NCBI GenBank assembly: GCA_965229765.1
Contig: CBDDJT010000003.1
Span: 558,001-622,000 of the forward strand
Source of the DNA: ASV31 sp965229765
Lineage (GTDB): Bacteria; Pseudomonadota; Alphaproteobacteria; Rhodobacterales; Rhodobacteraceae
Length of the DNA: 64,000 nucleotides
Direction: 5' to 3'
In this document: piece by piece, positions 36,903 to 45,695 of the stretch
Layout of the letters: each line of letters begins with the position of its first letter
How positions within the stretch are numbered: position 1 is the stretch's first letter
The notes under the pieces: generated by a model
What the model was told of the DNA's origin: nothing
The model's database searches: none
What the model saw: only the letters and a program-made list of their open reading frames with translations
Made by a program: the position numbers and the translations under genes

Positions 36903-38318
36903 ATGCTGAAGAAGCTCACCGAACCCTATGTCGTCGGCGTCGGCTCGCGCTTTCTCGGGCAGATGATCTCTTTCGCAGCCGTGGTCATCGCCTCGCGCTT
37001 TCTCGACCTTCAGGCCTTCGGGACCTACTCGCTGGCCTGGGCCGTGGCGGTGATCGCCAACACCTTCGTCTTCACCGGCTTCTACCAGGCGCTTCTGCGA
37101 TCCACCGCGTTCGAGCGTGACCGCGACAGCCTCTTCTGGCTGATGACAGCGGTCGGCGCGACGGGGTCGGTCATCATCCTCGGCATCGGCCTTGCCGCCG
37201 GGGGCCTGTCCACGCCCACCGGCTGGGCACTCTGCGCCCTTGCGCCACAGCCATTCCTGATCGTGCCCATCGCCTGGTGGGAGGCACAGCTTGTCCGCGC
37301 CCGCCGCGCCCGCGCCGCAAGCCTCTATGTCGTCGCCGCGGAAACCGCCGGGCTTGCCGCCGCCTTTGCCATGCTGCACGGCGGCTGGGGGATAGAGGCG
37401 CTGGTCGCCTCGCGCTATGTCTCGACCGCCGTGGGCCTCGCGCTCACCGGCGGGCTGGTGCGCGCCCTGCCCCGCCTGACCCTCAACCGCGAGACCCGCG
37501 CCACCGCCGGGCGCACCGCCTACCCGCTCTGGGGCACTTCGTCCGTCGGCATGTTCTCCAACTACGGCGCCGACCTTATCCTCGGCGCCTTCCTGCACGC
37601 GGTGGCCGTCGGCGCCTACCGCGGCGGCGCGCGCATCGCCGTCACCGCCTCGGACCTCGTGCTGCAACCCCTGATGATGCTCAGCTGGTCCCGATTCACC
37701 CGACTGGAAAAGGAAAACGCCCCGCTGGGGGACCTGCGCCGCGCCTGGCTCGACAACATGGGCGTCGCCGCCGCGATTCTCTGGCCGGTGACGGCCAGCA
37801 TCGCGCTGCTTGCCCCCACGCTGGTCGTCACCATCCTCGACGAGACATGGCTGCCCGCGGCGGGCGTGGTGTCAATCCTATCGGCCTCGCGCGCCGTCAG
37901 TTTCCTGACCGCCCTTCTCGAACCCACCATGATGTGCACCGGCCGTCCCGCGACCCAGTTGCGCATCCGCGGCTTCGGCGCCCTGGCCTTGCTGGCCCTT
38001 CTGCTCATCTTCGGCCGGCACGGGGCCGAAGCCGCAGCCTTCGCCCATCTCGGCGCATCGGTGATGGTGGCAACCGTGGCGCTGGTCGCCATGGTGCGCG
38101 CGCTGGGCATAAGCGGCACACAGCTGGCGCAGGTCTTCCTGCCCGGGCTGGTCCTGACACTGTTCACCGTTCTGGCGATCCTGTTTACAGACATGCCCCG
38201 CGACGCGCTCGGGCGCGACCTTGGGCTGGCCGCCACGCTGGGCGCCATCGTCGTCGTCTGGGGCGCCTTCATGGCCGTCTTCCTGCACCGCCGCGTGCTG
38301 GTCCTGCCCACCCCCTAG
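36903..38318 (+). CDS. Wzx-like oligosaccharide flippase (MOP superfamily)
   Basis: A 471-aa polytopic membrane protein with about 12-14 hydrophobic segments and the N-terminal pattern of the polysaccharide transport family (LGQMISFAAVVIASRFLDLQAFGTYSLAWAVAV). It would move undecaprenyl-linked repeat units across the inner membrane. Its position at the end of the polysaccharide locus fits. A second flippase begins at 62895, again suggesting two polymers or a split locus. No Wzy-type polymerase was recognised nearby. Confidence 0.88.
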   Translation: MLKKLTEPYVVGVGSRFLGQMISFAAVVIASRFLDLQAFGTYSLAWAVAVIANTFVFTGFYQALLRSTAFERDRDSLFWLMTAVGATGSVIILGIGLAAGGLSTPTGWALCALAPQPFLIVPIAWWEAQLVRARRARAASLYVVAAETAGLAAAFAMLHGGWGIEALVASRYVSTAVGLALTGGLVRALPRLTLNRETRATAGRTAYPLWGTSSVGMFSNYGADLILGAFLHAVAVGAYRGGARIAVTASDLVLQPLMMLSWSRFTRLEKENAPLGDLRRAWLDNMGVAAAILWPVTASIALLAPTLVVTILDETWLPAAGVVSILSASRAVSFLTALLEPTMMCTGRPATQLRIRGFGALALLALLLIFGRHGAEAAAFAHLGASVMVATVALVAMVRALGISGTQLAQVFLPGLVLTLFTVLAILFTDMPRDALGRDLGLAATLGAIVVVWGAFMAVFLHRRVLVLPTP

Positions 38319-38373
38319 GGCGGGACCGCCCGGCGCGGGCCGGCCCGGCGCTTTCACCGCTTGTGCATCCATC

Positions 38374-38395
38374 CCGTGAAAGCCTATTTTCACGG
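38374..38395. promoter_or_regulatory. Palindromic operator in front of the RpiR-type regulator
   Basis: CCGTGAAA-GCCTAT-TTTCACGG is a perfect 8-bp inverted repeat ending two bases before the ATG of the regulator. The core GTGAAA-N6-TTTCAC recurs with the same spacing at 39337. Autoregulation by the RpiR-type protein is the natural reading. It occupies the place of the ribosome site, so the mRNA may be leaderless or start very close to the ATG. Confidence 0.7.
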
Positions 38396-38397
38396 CC

Positions 38398-39243
38398 ATG
38401 GCGACAGCGTCCCGAACCTCCTTTATTGCGCGGATCCGCGACGCGACGCCCGCCCTGCACCCAAGCGAGCTTCGGCTGGCCGAAGCGATCCTGCATTTCC
38501 CCGGGCAGATCGCCAGCTACACCGCGACAGAGCTTGCCGGAATGGCGGGCGTCTCCAACGCCACCGTCACACGCTTTGTCCGAAAGATCGGCTACGGCTC
38601 TTTCGAAGAGGCCCGGCAGGCCGTGCGTGCCGAACAAGCGGCGGGCACCGCCCTATTGCGGGTGGACCGCGAAGGCGCCCCGCGCGACGGCCAGATCGCC
38701 CGCCACCTCGACCAGAGCCACGGCAACCTCGAACACAGCCTCGGCCACCTGGACGAAGCCGACATCGGCGCGCTCGTCTCGGCCATGATCGACGCCGAGC
38801 GCCTCTGGCTCATCGGTTTCCGCGCCGGGCAGGCGTTTGCGCGCTATCTCTCATGGCAGGTGATGCAGATACGCTCCAACGTGTTCACCCTGCCCCGAGA
38901 CGGCGAAACCCTGTCCGAAAGCCTTGCCGCCATTGGCCCCAACGACTGCGTGATCCTCTTCGCCCTGCGCCGTCCGCCCAAGACGGTCGATGCCCTTCTG
39001 GACGTCATCGGCCAGACCGGCGCGCAGACCGCGCTGATCGGTGATCTGCCCGGCCTTGAGGCCCTGCCCGCCCGCTGGCGCCTGTCCTGCACCACCTCCG
39101 GCGCCGGGCCGCTGTTTGACCACGTGGGGATCATGGCCGTTTGCGGGCTTCTGGCCTCCAGCGCGATCGAACGGTCCGGCGCCACCGGGCGGTCGCGTCT
39201 GCGCGCGATCGAGGCGATACACGATTCTCTCGACGAACTTTGA
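38398..39243 (+). CDS. MurR/RpiR-family transcriptional regulator (HTH-SIS)
   Basis: A 281-aa regulator. The N-terminal HTH_6 domain (about 1-80) has HPSELRLAEAILHFPGQIAS and AGVSNATVTRFVRKIGYGSF as recognition helix; the C-terminal SIS domain (130-260) begins RLWLIGFRAGQAFARYLSWQ. SIS domains bind phosphosugars or related acids. It precedes the TRAP operon by 185 bases on the same strand, and both carry the same palindrome, so it very likely controls that operon, sensing the imported substrate or a product of it. No ribosome site is visible because the operator abuts the start codon. Confidence 0.9.
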   Translation: MATASRTSFIARIRDATPALHPSELRLAEAILHFPGQIASYTATELAGMAGVSNATVTRFVRKIGYGSFEEARQAVRAEQAAGTALLRVDREGAPRDGQIARHLDQSHGNLEHSLGHLDEADIGALVSAMIDAERLWLIGFRAGQAFARYLSWQVMQIRSNVFTLPRDGETLSESLAAIGPNDCVILFALRRPPKTVDALLDVIGQTGAQTALIGDLPGLEALPARWRLSCTTSGAGPLFDHVGIMAVCGLLASSAIERSGATGRSRLRAIEAIHDSLDEL

Positions 39244-39336
39244 CCCGGCGACACGGGGCGGCGCGGCTTTAACGCGCGGAGGCCGCCAAATCCGCCCATG
39301 CTTTGGGCAGTCTTGAATCCGCGCGGCCACGCCTCC

Positions 39337-39356
39337 TGTGAAAATGTGTTTTCACA
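39337..39356. promoter_or_regulatory. Palindromic operator in front of the TRAP operon
   Basis: TGTGAAAA-TGTG-TTTTCACA is a perfect 8-bp inverted repeat 72 bases upstream of the binding-protein gene. It contains the same GTGAAA-N6-TTTCAC core as the site before the RpiR-type gene, so it is a strong candidate binding site for that regulator. Confidence 0.72.
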
Positions 39357-39428
39357 TGACCGCACCCAAGAAAACTGTCTTGCATTGATCACCTCCTCCA
39401 CTCCTCCTCCCAAGGAAAGGATCCACAC

Positions 39429-40409
39429 ATGACCGCTTCAGGAAAAATCGCTTTCATCACCGCCGCCTGCCTCGCCCTGCCGGGCGTGGCCGCCGCGCAG
39501 ACCGTCCTGCAAATCAACTCGTCCCTGCCCGAAGGCTCGTTCGCGCATGTCTTCCTGCAGGAATACGAAACCCGGCTGGAATCGGCGACCGACGGTGCCG
39601 TCGATGTCCAGATCTTCATGTCGAACACCCTCGGCTCGGAAGAAGACGTGCTTCAGGGCCTCGGCCTTGGCACACATAACGCCTCGCTCTCGGCATCGGC
39701 CATCGCCCAGATCAACGCGCGCGCCGCGATCTTCGACCTGCCCTACCTTTTCGAGGACCGCGCCGCCGTGCAGGCCTTCGCCGACAGCCCCGCGGGCGAC
39801 ATGTTGCGCGAAGGCTTCGGGGGCACCGGCATGGTGCTCGCCGCCATGTGGGACAACGGCTTCCGGCAGATCACCAACAACGTGCGGCCAATCACCGTGC
39901 CCGCCGACCTCGAAGGGCTGAAGATCCGCACCCCCACCAGCCGCCAGCGGGTAGAGATGTTCAACACCCTCGGCGCCAACGCCACGCCGCTTTCGTTCGG
40001 CGAGGTCTACTCGGCCCTCGACCAGGGCGTGATCGACGGGCAGGAGAACCCCGCGCAGGTCGTCGACAGCGCCCGCCTCTACGAGGTGCAGGACTACATG
40101 TCGCTGTCCAACCACGTCTACCTGCCCACCTTCCTCGTCTTCGGCGAACCCTACCTCGCCTCGGTCGACCCGGCGCTGGCAGATGCCATGCTGAGCGTCG
40201 CCGCCGAGACCGCGGGCTGGACCTTCGAATGGGGCGAGACCACGGACGGCGAGGTGATCGCCGCGCTGGCCGACCGCATCGCGATCAACGAGATCGACTT
40301 TGCCGCCTTCCAGTCCGCCGCCGCGCCGCTTTATGACAGCCCGACCTTCGTGGACGTGATCGGCGCCGACATGATCGCCGCGACCCGCGCCGCGCTGGGT
40401 ATCGAGTGA
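39429..40409 (+). CDS. TRAP transporter substrate-binding protein, DctP family
   Basis: The 326-aa periplasmic protein has a clear signal peptide (MTASGKIAFITAACLALPGVAAA, cleavage before QTVLQ). DctP-family features include RIRTPTSRQRVEMFNTLGA-like sequence (LKIRTPTSRQ, whose Arg normally salt-bridges the substrate carboxylate), PLSFGEVYSALDQGVIDGQENP and an N-terminal SSLPEGSFAHVFLQEYE. Substrates are typically organic acids; which one cannot be read here. AAGGAAAGG precedes the ATG. It is the first gene of an operon with the two membrane subunits and a racemase-like protein. Confidence 0.93.
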   Translation: MTASGKIAFITAACLALPGVAAAQTVLQINSSLPEGSFAHVFLQEYETRLESATDGAVDVQIFMSNTLGSEEDVLQGLGLGTHNASLSASAIAQINARAAIFDLPYLFEDRAAVQAFADSPAGDMLREGFGGTGMVLAAMWDNGFRQITNNVRPITVPADLEGLKIRTPTSRQRVEMFNTLGANATPLSFGEVYSALDQGVIDGQENPAQVVDSARLYEVQDYMSLSNHVYLPTFLVFGEPYLASVDPALADAMLSVAAETAGWTFEWGETTDGEVIAALADRIAINEIDFAAFQSAAAPLYDSPTFVDVIGADMIAATRAALGIE

Positions 40410-40433
40410 CCTGACCAGACCGGAGCAGCCCCG

Positions 40434-40955
40434 ATGGCCCGCCTCACCGCCCTTGTCGCGTTTGTCGACCTCTGGCTCACCCGCGTCCTCGACGCGATGG
40501 TGATCGGGCTTGCGGGGCTGCTCTTCTGCCTGCTGAACTATGCCGTCTTCACCCGCTTCGTGCTGAACGACAGCGTCTCCTGGTCAGAGGAACTGCCCGC
40601 CCATGTCCTCGCGGTGCTGACCTTCATCGGCGCCGCCTACCTGACGCGCACGTCAGAGCATCTGGGCTTTGACGCCGTGGTGCGCACCCTGCGCCCCGGC
40701 CTGAAACGCGCCGTGATGGCCTGCAACCTGATCCTGATGGCGGGCTTCGGCGCGCTTCTGGCCTATTACGGCAGCATCGCCGCGCAAAGCTTCGGCAGCC
40801 GGATGCTGATCTCCGTCGACCTGCCGATGGCGCTGTTCCGCTTCGCCATGCCGCTGGGCGGCGCGCTCATCGCGCTCATCAGCCTCACCCGCCTTGCCGG
40901 CCTCCTGACAGGGCAGGTGCACCCCGACGATCTCTTGCCCGAAAGCGACGCGTGA
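40434..40955 (+). CDS. TRAP transporter small permease, DctQ family
   Basis: A 173-aa membrane protein with four hydrophobic helices (for example VIGLAGLLFCLLNYAVFTRF and ACNLILMAGFGALLAYYG) and the DctQ signature SWSEELPAHVLAVLTFIGAAYLTRTSEHL. It pairs with the large subunit, whose ATG overlaps this stop codon by one base. The gap to the binding-protein gene is 24 bases with a GGAG ribosome site. Confidence 0.92.
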   Translation: MARLTALVAFVDLWLTRVLDAMVIGLAGLLFCLLNYAVFTRFVLNDSVSWSEELPAHVLAVLTFIGAAYLTRTSEHLGFDAVVRTLRPGLKRAVMACNLILMAGFGALLAYYGSIAAQSFGSRMLISVDLPMALFRFAMPLGGALIALISLTRLAGLLTGQVHPDDLLPESDA

Positions 40956-42241
40956 TGTTCCTCGATCCCGGCTGGATCATCCTGATCCTTCTCGTCGTCC
41001 TGCTGGCCGCAGGGCTGCCCATCGCATTCGTCCTAGGCGTCACCGCCGCCACGATGATCCTGCTGGACCCGGCGGTCGTGCCGCAGATCATGGGCCTGAT
41101 CCCCTTCGGTGGGGCGAACAACTACCTGCTGGTGGCCGCCCTTCTCTTCATGATCGCCGGCGAGGTGATGAACCAGGGCCGCATCGCCGAAAAGCTGATC
41201 GCCTTCGCCTCCAGCCTCGTGGGGCATATCCGGGGCGGCCTGGCCCATGTCAACATCCTGACATCGCTGTTCTTTTCCGAAATCTCCGGCACCGCCACCT
41301 CGGACGCGGCCGCCATCGGCTCTGTCATGATCCCGCAGATGAAGAAGCGCGGCTATCCCGCCGCCTTCGCCGCCGCCGTCACATCGACCTCGGCCACCAT
41401 GGCGATCATCGTGCCGCCCTCGCTGAACCTGATCCTTTACGCCTACGTGGCCAACGCATCGATCGCCGAACTGTTCGCCGCCGGCATCCTGCCCGGCATC
41501 ATGGTCTGCGCGCTTCTGATGACGACGGCCTATTTCATCGCTGTGCGCCGGGGCTACCCGACCGAAGGCGCCTTCAGCTTCGGCCGCGTGATGGAGACCG
41601 GCAAGGACGCGCTCGTCCCGCTGACCCTGCCGGTGCTGATCCTTGTCGGCATCCTCGGCGGCATCTTCACCGCGACAGAGGCGGGCGCCATCGCCGCCTT
41701 CTGGTCGATCATCCTTGCCGCCTTCCTCTACCGCACCATCCGGCTGGGCAACCTGCTCGACACCTTCCGCATCGCAGGCAAGCGCAGCGCGATGCTGATG
41801 TTCATCGTCGCCACCTCGACGCTTCTGGGCTGGTACCTTACCAACCAGCGCATCCCGCAGGACATCGCGCAGGCCATTCTGGGGATCTCGGAAAACTACT
41901 GGGTCGTGCTCGCGGCCATCAACATCTTCTTCCTGCTTGCGGGCACCATCATCCACGGCACGCCCGCGATCCTGATGCTGGTGCCGATCTTCCTGCCGCT
42001 GGCCGATCAGCTGGGCATCGACCGGGTGCATTTCGGGCTGATCCTGACGATCAACCTCGGCATCGGCCAGCAGACGCCGCCGGTGGCCTCGGTCGTGCTC
42101 ATCACCTGCGCCATCGCGAAGATCTCCATCGCGAAGATCATCCCCTCGATGCTGTGGTTCATCGGCGCGATGCTGGTGGCGCTGATCCTCGTCAACGTGT
42201 TCCCCGCCATCGTGCTCTGGCTGCCCTCGGTGATCCTCTGA
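40955..42241 (+). CDS. TRAP transporter large permease, DctM family
   Basis: A 428-aa protein with about 12 membrane helices that carries substrate with Na+. Family signatures include FFSEISGTATSDAAAIGSVM, TSTSATMAIIVPPSLNLILY and IHGTPAILMLVPIFLPLADQ with NLGIGQQTPPVA near the end. ATG 40955 overlaps the DctQ stop (TGATG); a GTG three bases earlier is also in frame. The stop overlaps the ATG of the next gene in the same way, so the four genes form one coupled operon. Confidence 0.93.
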   Translation: MFLDPGWIILILLVVLLAAGLPIAFVLGVTAATMILLDPAVVPQIMGLIPFGGANNYLLVAALLFMIAGEVMNQGRIAEKLIAFASSLVGHIRGGLAHVNILTSLFFSEISGTATSDAAAIGSVMIPQMKKRGYPAAFAAAVTSTSATMAIIVPPSLNLILYAYVANASIAELFAAGILPGIMVCALLMTTAYFIAVRRGYPTEGAFSFGRVMETGKDALVPLTLPVLILVGILGGIFTATEAGAIAAFWSIILAAFLYRTIRLGNLLDTFRIAGKRSAMLMFIVATSTLLGWYLTNQRIPQDIAQAILGISENYWVVLAAINIFFLLAGTIIHGTPAILMLVPIFLPLADQLGIDRVHFGLILTINLGIGQQTPPVASVVLITCAIAKISIAKIIPSMLWFIGAMLVALILVNVFPAIVLWLPSVIL

Positions 42242-42921
42242 TGCGGGTGCTGATCGTCAACCCCAACACGTCGCGGGGCGTGACCGCGCGGATCGACGCG
42301 GCGGCGCAGGCCGTGGCCGCGCCCGGGGACCATATCACCACGGTCTCGGCGGCCTCAGGGCCTGCGCTGATCGTGACCGAGGCCGATGCCCGGGCCGCGA
42401 CACGCGGCGTCCTGCGGGCCATCGCCGCGCATGAGACCCCCATCGACGGCATCGTGCTGGCCTCGTTCGGCGACACCGGCGCGGCCAGTGTCCGGACACG
42501 CTATCCCGGGCTTCCCGTCCTTGGCATCGCCGAGGCCGCCTTCGCCGAGGTCCAGCGCATCGGCGGGCGCTTCTCGATCGTGACCTTTGCCCCCGAGGTC
42601 GCAGGCTCGCTGGCGGACAAGGCCGCCGAGCACGGCGTCGCCGACGCGCTGATCCGGGTCGTGACCCCCCCGGCCCCGCTGGCCCAGGATCCCGCCGATG
42701 TCGCCGACGCGATGCTTCCCGCGTTTCGGGAGATGTGCCTGCAATGCGTCCTGGAAGGCGCGCAAAGCGTGGTCATGGGCGGCGGGCCGCTGGCTGGCGT
42801 GGCGCAGCGCATCGCCGCCACCTGCCCTGTCGCCGTGGTCGACGGCACCCAAGCCGCAATCGCCCAGCTGCGCGCCCGCCTCGCCTCTGGCGCGCCCGGC
42901 CTGATGACGCCGCAGTCCTGA
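42241..42921 (+). CDS. Asp/Glu/hydantoin racemase superfamily protein lacking both catalytic Cys
   Basis: The 226-aa product starts MRVLIVNPNTSRGVTARI and has LASFGDTGAASVRTRYPGLPVLGIAEAAF, which clearly place it in the hydantoin/Asp-Glu racemase superfamily. Real racemases use two cysteines, in a CFGDPG-like and a GCAGM-like motif; here the first is Ser 75 and the second region reads VMGGGPLAG with Gly 181. Racemisation by the usual two-base mechanism therefore looks impossible. Related decarboxylases keep one Cys, which is also absent. It may have another activity on the TRAP substrate or bind a ligand. Its ATG overlaps the DctM stop by one base. Confidence 0.8.
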   Translation: MRVLIVNPNTSRGVTARIDAAAQAVAAPGDHITTVSAASGPALIVTEADARAATRGVLRAIAAHETPIDGIVLASFGDTGAASVRTRYPGLPVLGIAEAAFAEVQRIGGRFSIVTFAPEVAGSLADKAAEHGVADALIRVVTPPAPLAQDPADVADAMLPAFREMCLQCVLEGAQSVVMGGGPLAGVAQRIAATCPVAVVDGTQAAIAQLRARLASGAPGLMTPQS

Positions 42922-42945
42922 CCGGCGACAGCGGCCGCCCGCCCC

Positions 42946-44439
42946 TCAGCGCTGGCGCACGTCGATGACAAACCGCCCGCCGCCGAAGTCGAGGTGATGG
43001 CACCCCTCGATCCCCGGCAGCGTCTCGGGCGTGATCTGGCGCAGCACGCGCTCGCGATACTCGGTCGGGCTCAGCGCCTCGATCTCCATCAGGTTCAGCC
43101 CGTAGCCGTAGATCCCGTGAGAATTGTTCTGGCTGGCACGCAACAGCCGCCCGTCCGTCTCCAGCACGCGGCCCGCGCCCCGCGCCGTGCGCGTGTCGAT
43201 CACCACAGGGTTCAGCGGGTGCGCCCGCAGCCCGTCCAGCATCGGGCTGTCGATCATGTAGGCATGAAGCTCGGCACAGAAATCGCCGAAACTGTCACGG
43301 CAGATGTTGGTCAGAAGCCACCACTGCCCGTCCTTCTGGAACACCACCGTGTCGACGGCGGCCACGCCTTCCAGCCCCGTGGCCACCCGCTCCCATTCCA
43401 GCGGAAACGCCGTCGCCCGCCAGACCTCGACCCGCCGCGCCTGGTGCGTCTCGGGAATCATCAGGATCTCGTCGCCCCAGCGAAAGACGAAAGGAAACGA
43501 CAGGTGGTGCGGTGCGTCCATGACCCGGCCCGCCGGCACCAGCGTATCGCCCTCCAGCCGCCCGGCGGCAAGGTGCCCGCGCCCCTCGCGATCGTCGTAG
43601 GCCTCATAGAACAACCACGTCGCGCCGCCCTCCTCGAACAGGAAGGGATCGGCCCAGAACTGGCCCTTTGGCGGCAGGACCGCCGTGCTGCGCGCGGGGT
43701 CGAAGTCTCCCGGCCCGCCATGACCAACCCGCAGGACGAACCGGTCGGCCCGGTGCCCGAACCGCTTGCCCAGCGCCGCGCTCCCCCGCCGGACCAGCTC
43801 GGCCCCGGTGCGCAGCAGGTATCCCGGCAGATCGGCGGTGCCCATCGGGCGCTCGACCGGCAGATCGCCCTCGGACCCCAACGCAAGGCCCAGCCCCATC
43901 CGCGCCAGCGCCTGCTCTATCATCTGCACCGATTTCTCGCGGATGAAGGCCGTGTTGCGGCTGGCAAGGAACTTGCGCTCATAGGCCGCCTCGGCCAGCA
44001 CCTCGGGCGCCGCGTCCCCGCGATGCCGCACCAGCGCCACCCGCGTCACCGCCGCGCGGTCCCGCGCCGCACCGCTGCCCGCCCCCGGCCCAAAGGACGT
44101 CAGCCGCCACACCCCGCCCGGCGGCGAAGGGTCCAGCGCCAGCGCCTCTGCGGCGCCAGAGACATCCACGACCACACGCGCGCCCGCCGCCGCAATCGCG
44201 TCCAGCGGGCCGGGCGCCACGTCGGGCCGCGGGGCGCTGTCGGGCGCGCGAAAGACCCGCGCCTCCAGCCGCATCGCCGTGGCCACCGGTCCCGGCACAC
44301 CGCCCGCGGGCCCGTCCACCGCCGCCACGCCCGCCAGCACGAACCGCGGATCGTCGCGCAACATGTCCAGAAGACGCCGCTCGCCCGGGCCGGGCGCCTG
44401 GCGCGCATCAAGGATTACCGCAACGCGGATCGGGGTCAT
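42946..44439 (-). CDS. Glucosamine-inositolphosphorylceramide-transferase-like protein (GH43-like propeller domain)
   Basis: A 497-aa cytoplasmic protein. Residues 1-200 are a Rossmann-like, formyltransferase-like domain (TPIRVAVILDARQAPG). The C-terminal 280 residues resemble the GH43-type five-bladed propeller that is annotated in bacteria as a glucosamine inositolphosphorylceramide transferase-like domain: KGQFWADPFLFEEGGATWLFYEAYD, GRVMDAPHHLSFPFVF, SQNNSHGIYGYGLNLMEI. Such proteins accompany surface-glycan genes in alphaproteobacteria; the biochemical role is not established to my knowledge. It lies convergent with the TRAP operon and may really belong to the polysaccharide locus. Confidence 0.65.
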   Translation of the reverse strand: MTPIRVAVILDARQAPGPGERRLLDMLRDDPRFVLAGVAAVDGPAGGVPGPVATAMRLEARVFRAPDSAPRPDVAPGPLDAIAAAGARVVVDVSGAAEALALDPSPPGGVWRLTSFGPGAGSGAARDRAAVTRVALVRHRGDAAPEVLAEAAYERKFLASRNTAFIREKSVQMIEQALARMGLGLALGSEGDLPVERPMGTADLPGYLLRTGAELVRRGSAALGKRFGHRADRFVLRVGHGGPGDFDPARSTAVLPPKGQFWADPFLFEEGGATWLFYEAYDDREGRGHLAAGRLEGDTLVPAGRVMDAPHHLSFPFVFRWGDEILMIPETHQARRVEVWRATAFPLEWERVATGLEGVAAVDTVVFQKDGQWWLLTNICRDSFGDFCAELHAYMIDSPMLDGLRAHPLNPVVIDTRTARGAGRVLETDGRLLRASQNNSHGIYGYGLNLMEIEALSPTEYRERVLRQITPETLPGIEGCHHLDFGGGRFVIDVRQR

Positions 44440-44527
44440 CGGGCCTGCCTCGGCTCTTGTCTGCTCTGACCGCACCCTGCCCGAAAAATCTGTCAGTTTT
44501 GCGGCCCCTGCCGGGCCACCCGACGCC

Positions 44528-45490
44528 TCAGACCGGATCGAACCCGCACAGGTCGCTCACCAGAAACTCGGCCGCATCCGCAATCGCCGTCCACGCCGTC
44601 GGCAACAGGTGGGGCGATCGCAGGAAGGCATGGATCTGTCCGGGGAAATGCCGCGTGCGCACCGGCACGCCAGCCTCCTGCAACCGCGCGGCAAAGGCCC
44701 GCCCGTCGCCCTCCAGCACATCCGCCCCCGCCGTCATGACATAGGCCGGCGGCAACCCGGCCAGCGACCCCGCCAGAAGCGGAGAGGCGCGCCAGTCCCG
44801 CGCATCCGCCCCGGCAAGGTAAAGGTCGATGAACCAGGCGACCGCCTCGGGGGTGAACGCATCGCCCGGACGTGCGTTCCCCGGCTTCAGATGCCCCAGC
44901 GACAGGTCCATCGCCGGATAGAACAGCACCTGCACACGCGGCAGAACCCCGCCCCGGTCCCGCGCCTCAAGGCACAGGACGGACACCAGGTTCGCCCCCG
45001 CGCTGTCGCCCCCCGCCCCGATCCGCGCGGGGTCCATCCCCAGCGTCCCCGCGTTCTCCGCCGCAAAGGCAAATCCCGCCACCGCGCCTTCCGCCGCCGC
45101 CGGAAACGGCGCTTCGGGGGCCAGCGGATAATCGACAGAGAACACCGCGACACCCGCCTGCCGGCACAGCGCCCGGCACAGGTGATCGTGGGTGTCGAGA
45201 CTGCCCACCACCCAGCCTCCGCCATGGAAATAGACCAGCCCCGGCAACACCGCGTCCGCCGCCGCGCCATGGGGCCGGTACAGCCGTCCGCGCACCGCCT
45301 GCCCCCGCCAGTCGCCCGTGATCTCGCGCACCTCGCCCACCGACACGAAGGGCGGCGGCGCGGTCTTCAGCGTGCGCCGCTCATGGGTGCGCAGCGCCTC
45401 GGGCGTCTGCTGGTGCGGCGGCACGATGCCCACCTGCGCCAGCAGATCCAGAAGCTTCGCGGCATCGGGGTCAAGTGGCGGCAGGGTCAA
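44528..45490 (-). CDS. Alpha/beta hydrolase of the hormone-sensitive-lipase (family IV) type
   Basis: A 320-aa esterase with the oxyanion HGGG motif (VYFHGGGWVVGSLDTH) and nucleophile GGDSAGANL, the standard hallmarks of family IV carboxylesterases. The acid and base are likely Asp in TAGADVLEGDG and His in PGQIHAFL. No signal peptide is seen, so it is cytoplasmic and would act on small acyl esters. It is divergent from the FAD monooxygenase gene across 205 bases, and may open an ester or lactone in that pathway. Confidence 0.88.
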   Translation of the reverse strand: MTLPPLDPDAAKLLDLLAQVGIVPPHQQTPEALRTHERRTLKTAPPPFVSVGEVREITGDWRGQAVRGRLYRPHGAAADAVLPGLVYFHGGGWVVGSLDTHDHLCRALCRQAGVAVFSVDYPLAPEAPFPAAAEGAVAGFAFAAENAGTLGMDPARIGAGGDSAGANLVSVLCLEARDRGGVLPRVQVLFYPAMDLSLGHLKPGNARPGDAFTPEAVAWFIDLYLAGADARDWRASPLLAGSLAGLPPAYVMTAGADVLEGDGRAFAARLQEAGVPVRTRHFPGQIHAFLRSPHLLPTAWTAIADAAEFLVSDLCGFDPV

Positions 45491-45695
45491 TGGCGTCGGT
45501 CCTCGGGTCCAGAAACTCGGATTTCGGGCATCGCAGCCCGGCAGCCCGGCGGCGCGGCGGCGCGGCGCCCCGAACCCTAGCGCCCGCCTGCAACAGCGTC
45601 CACGCCGAAACCGCCCGCGACACCGGAGTGGTTGCCGCGCCGCGCGGAATCCGCTTTTCTGGAAAAGTTAACATGTGAAAAAGGGAGGCGTTCAC

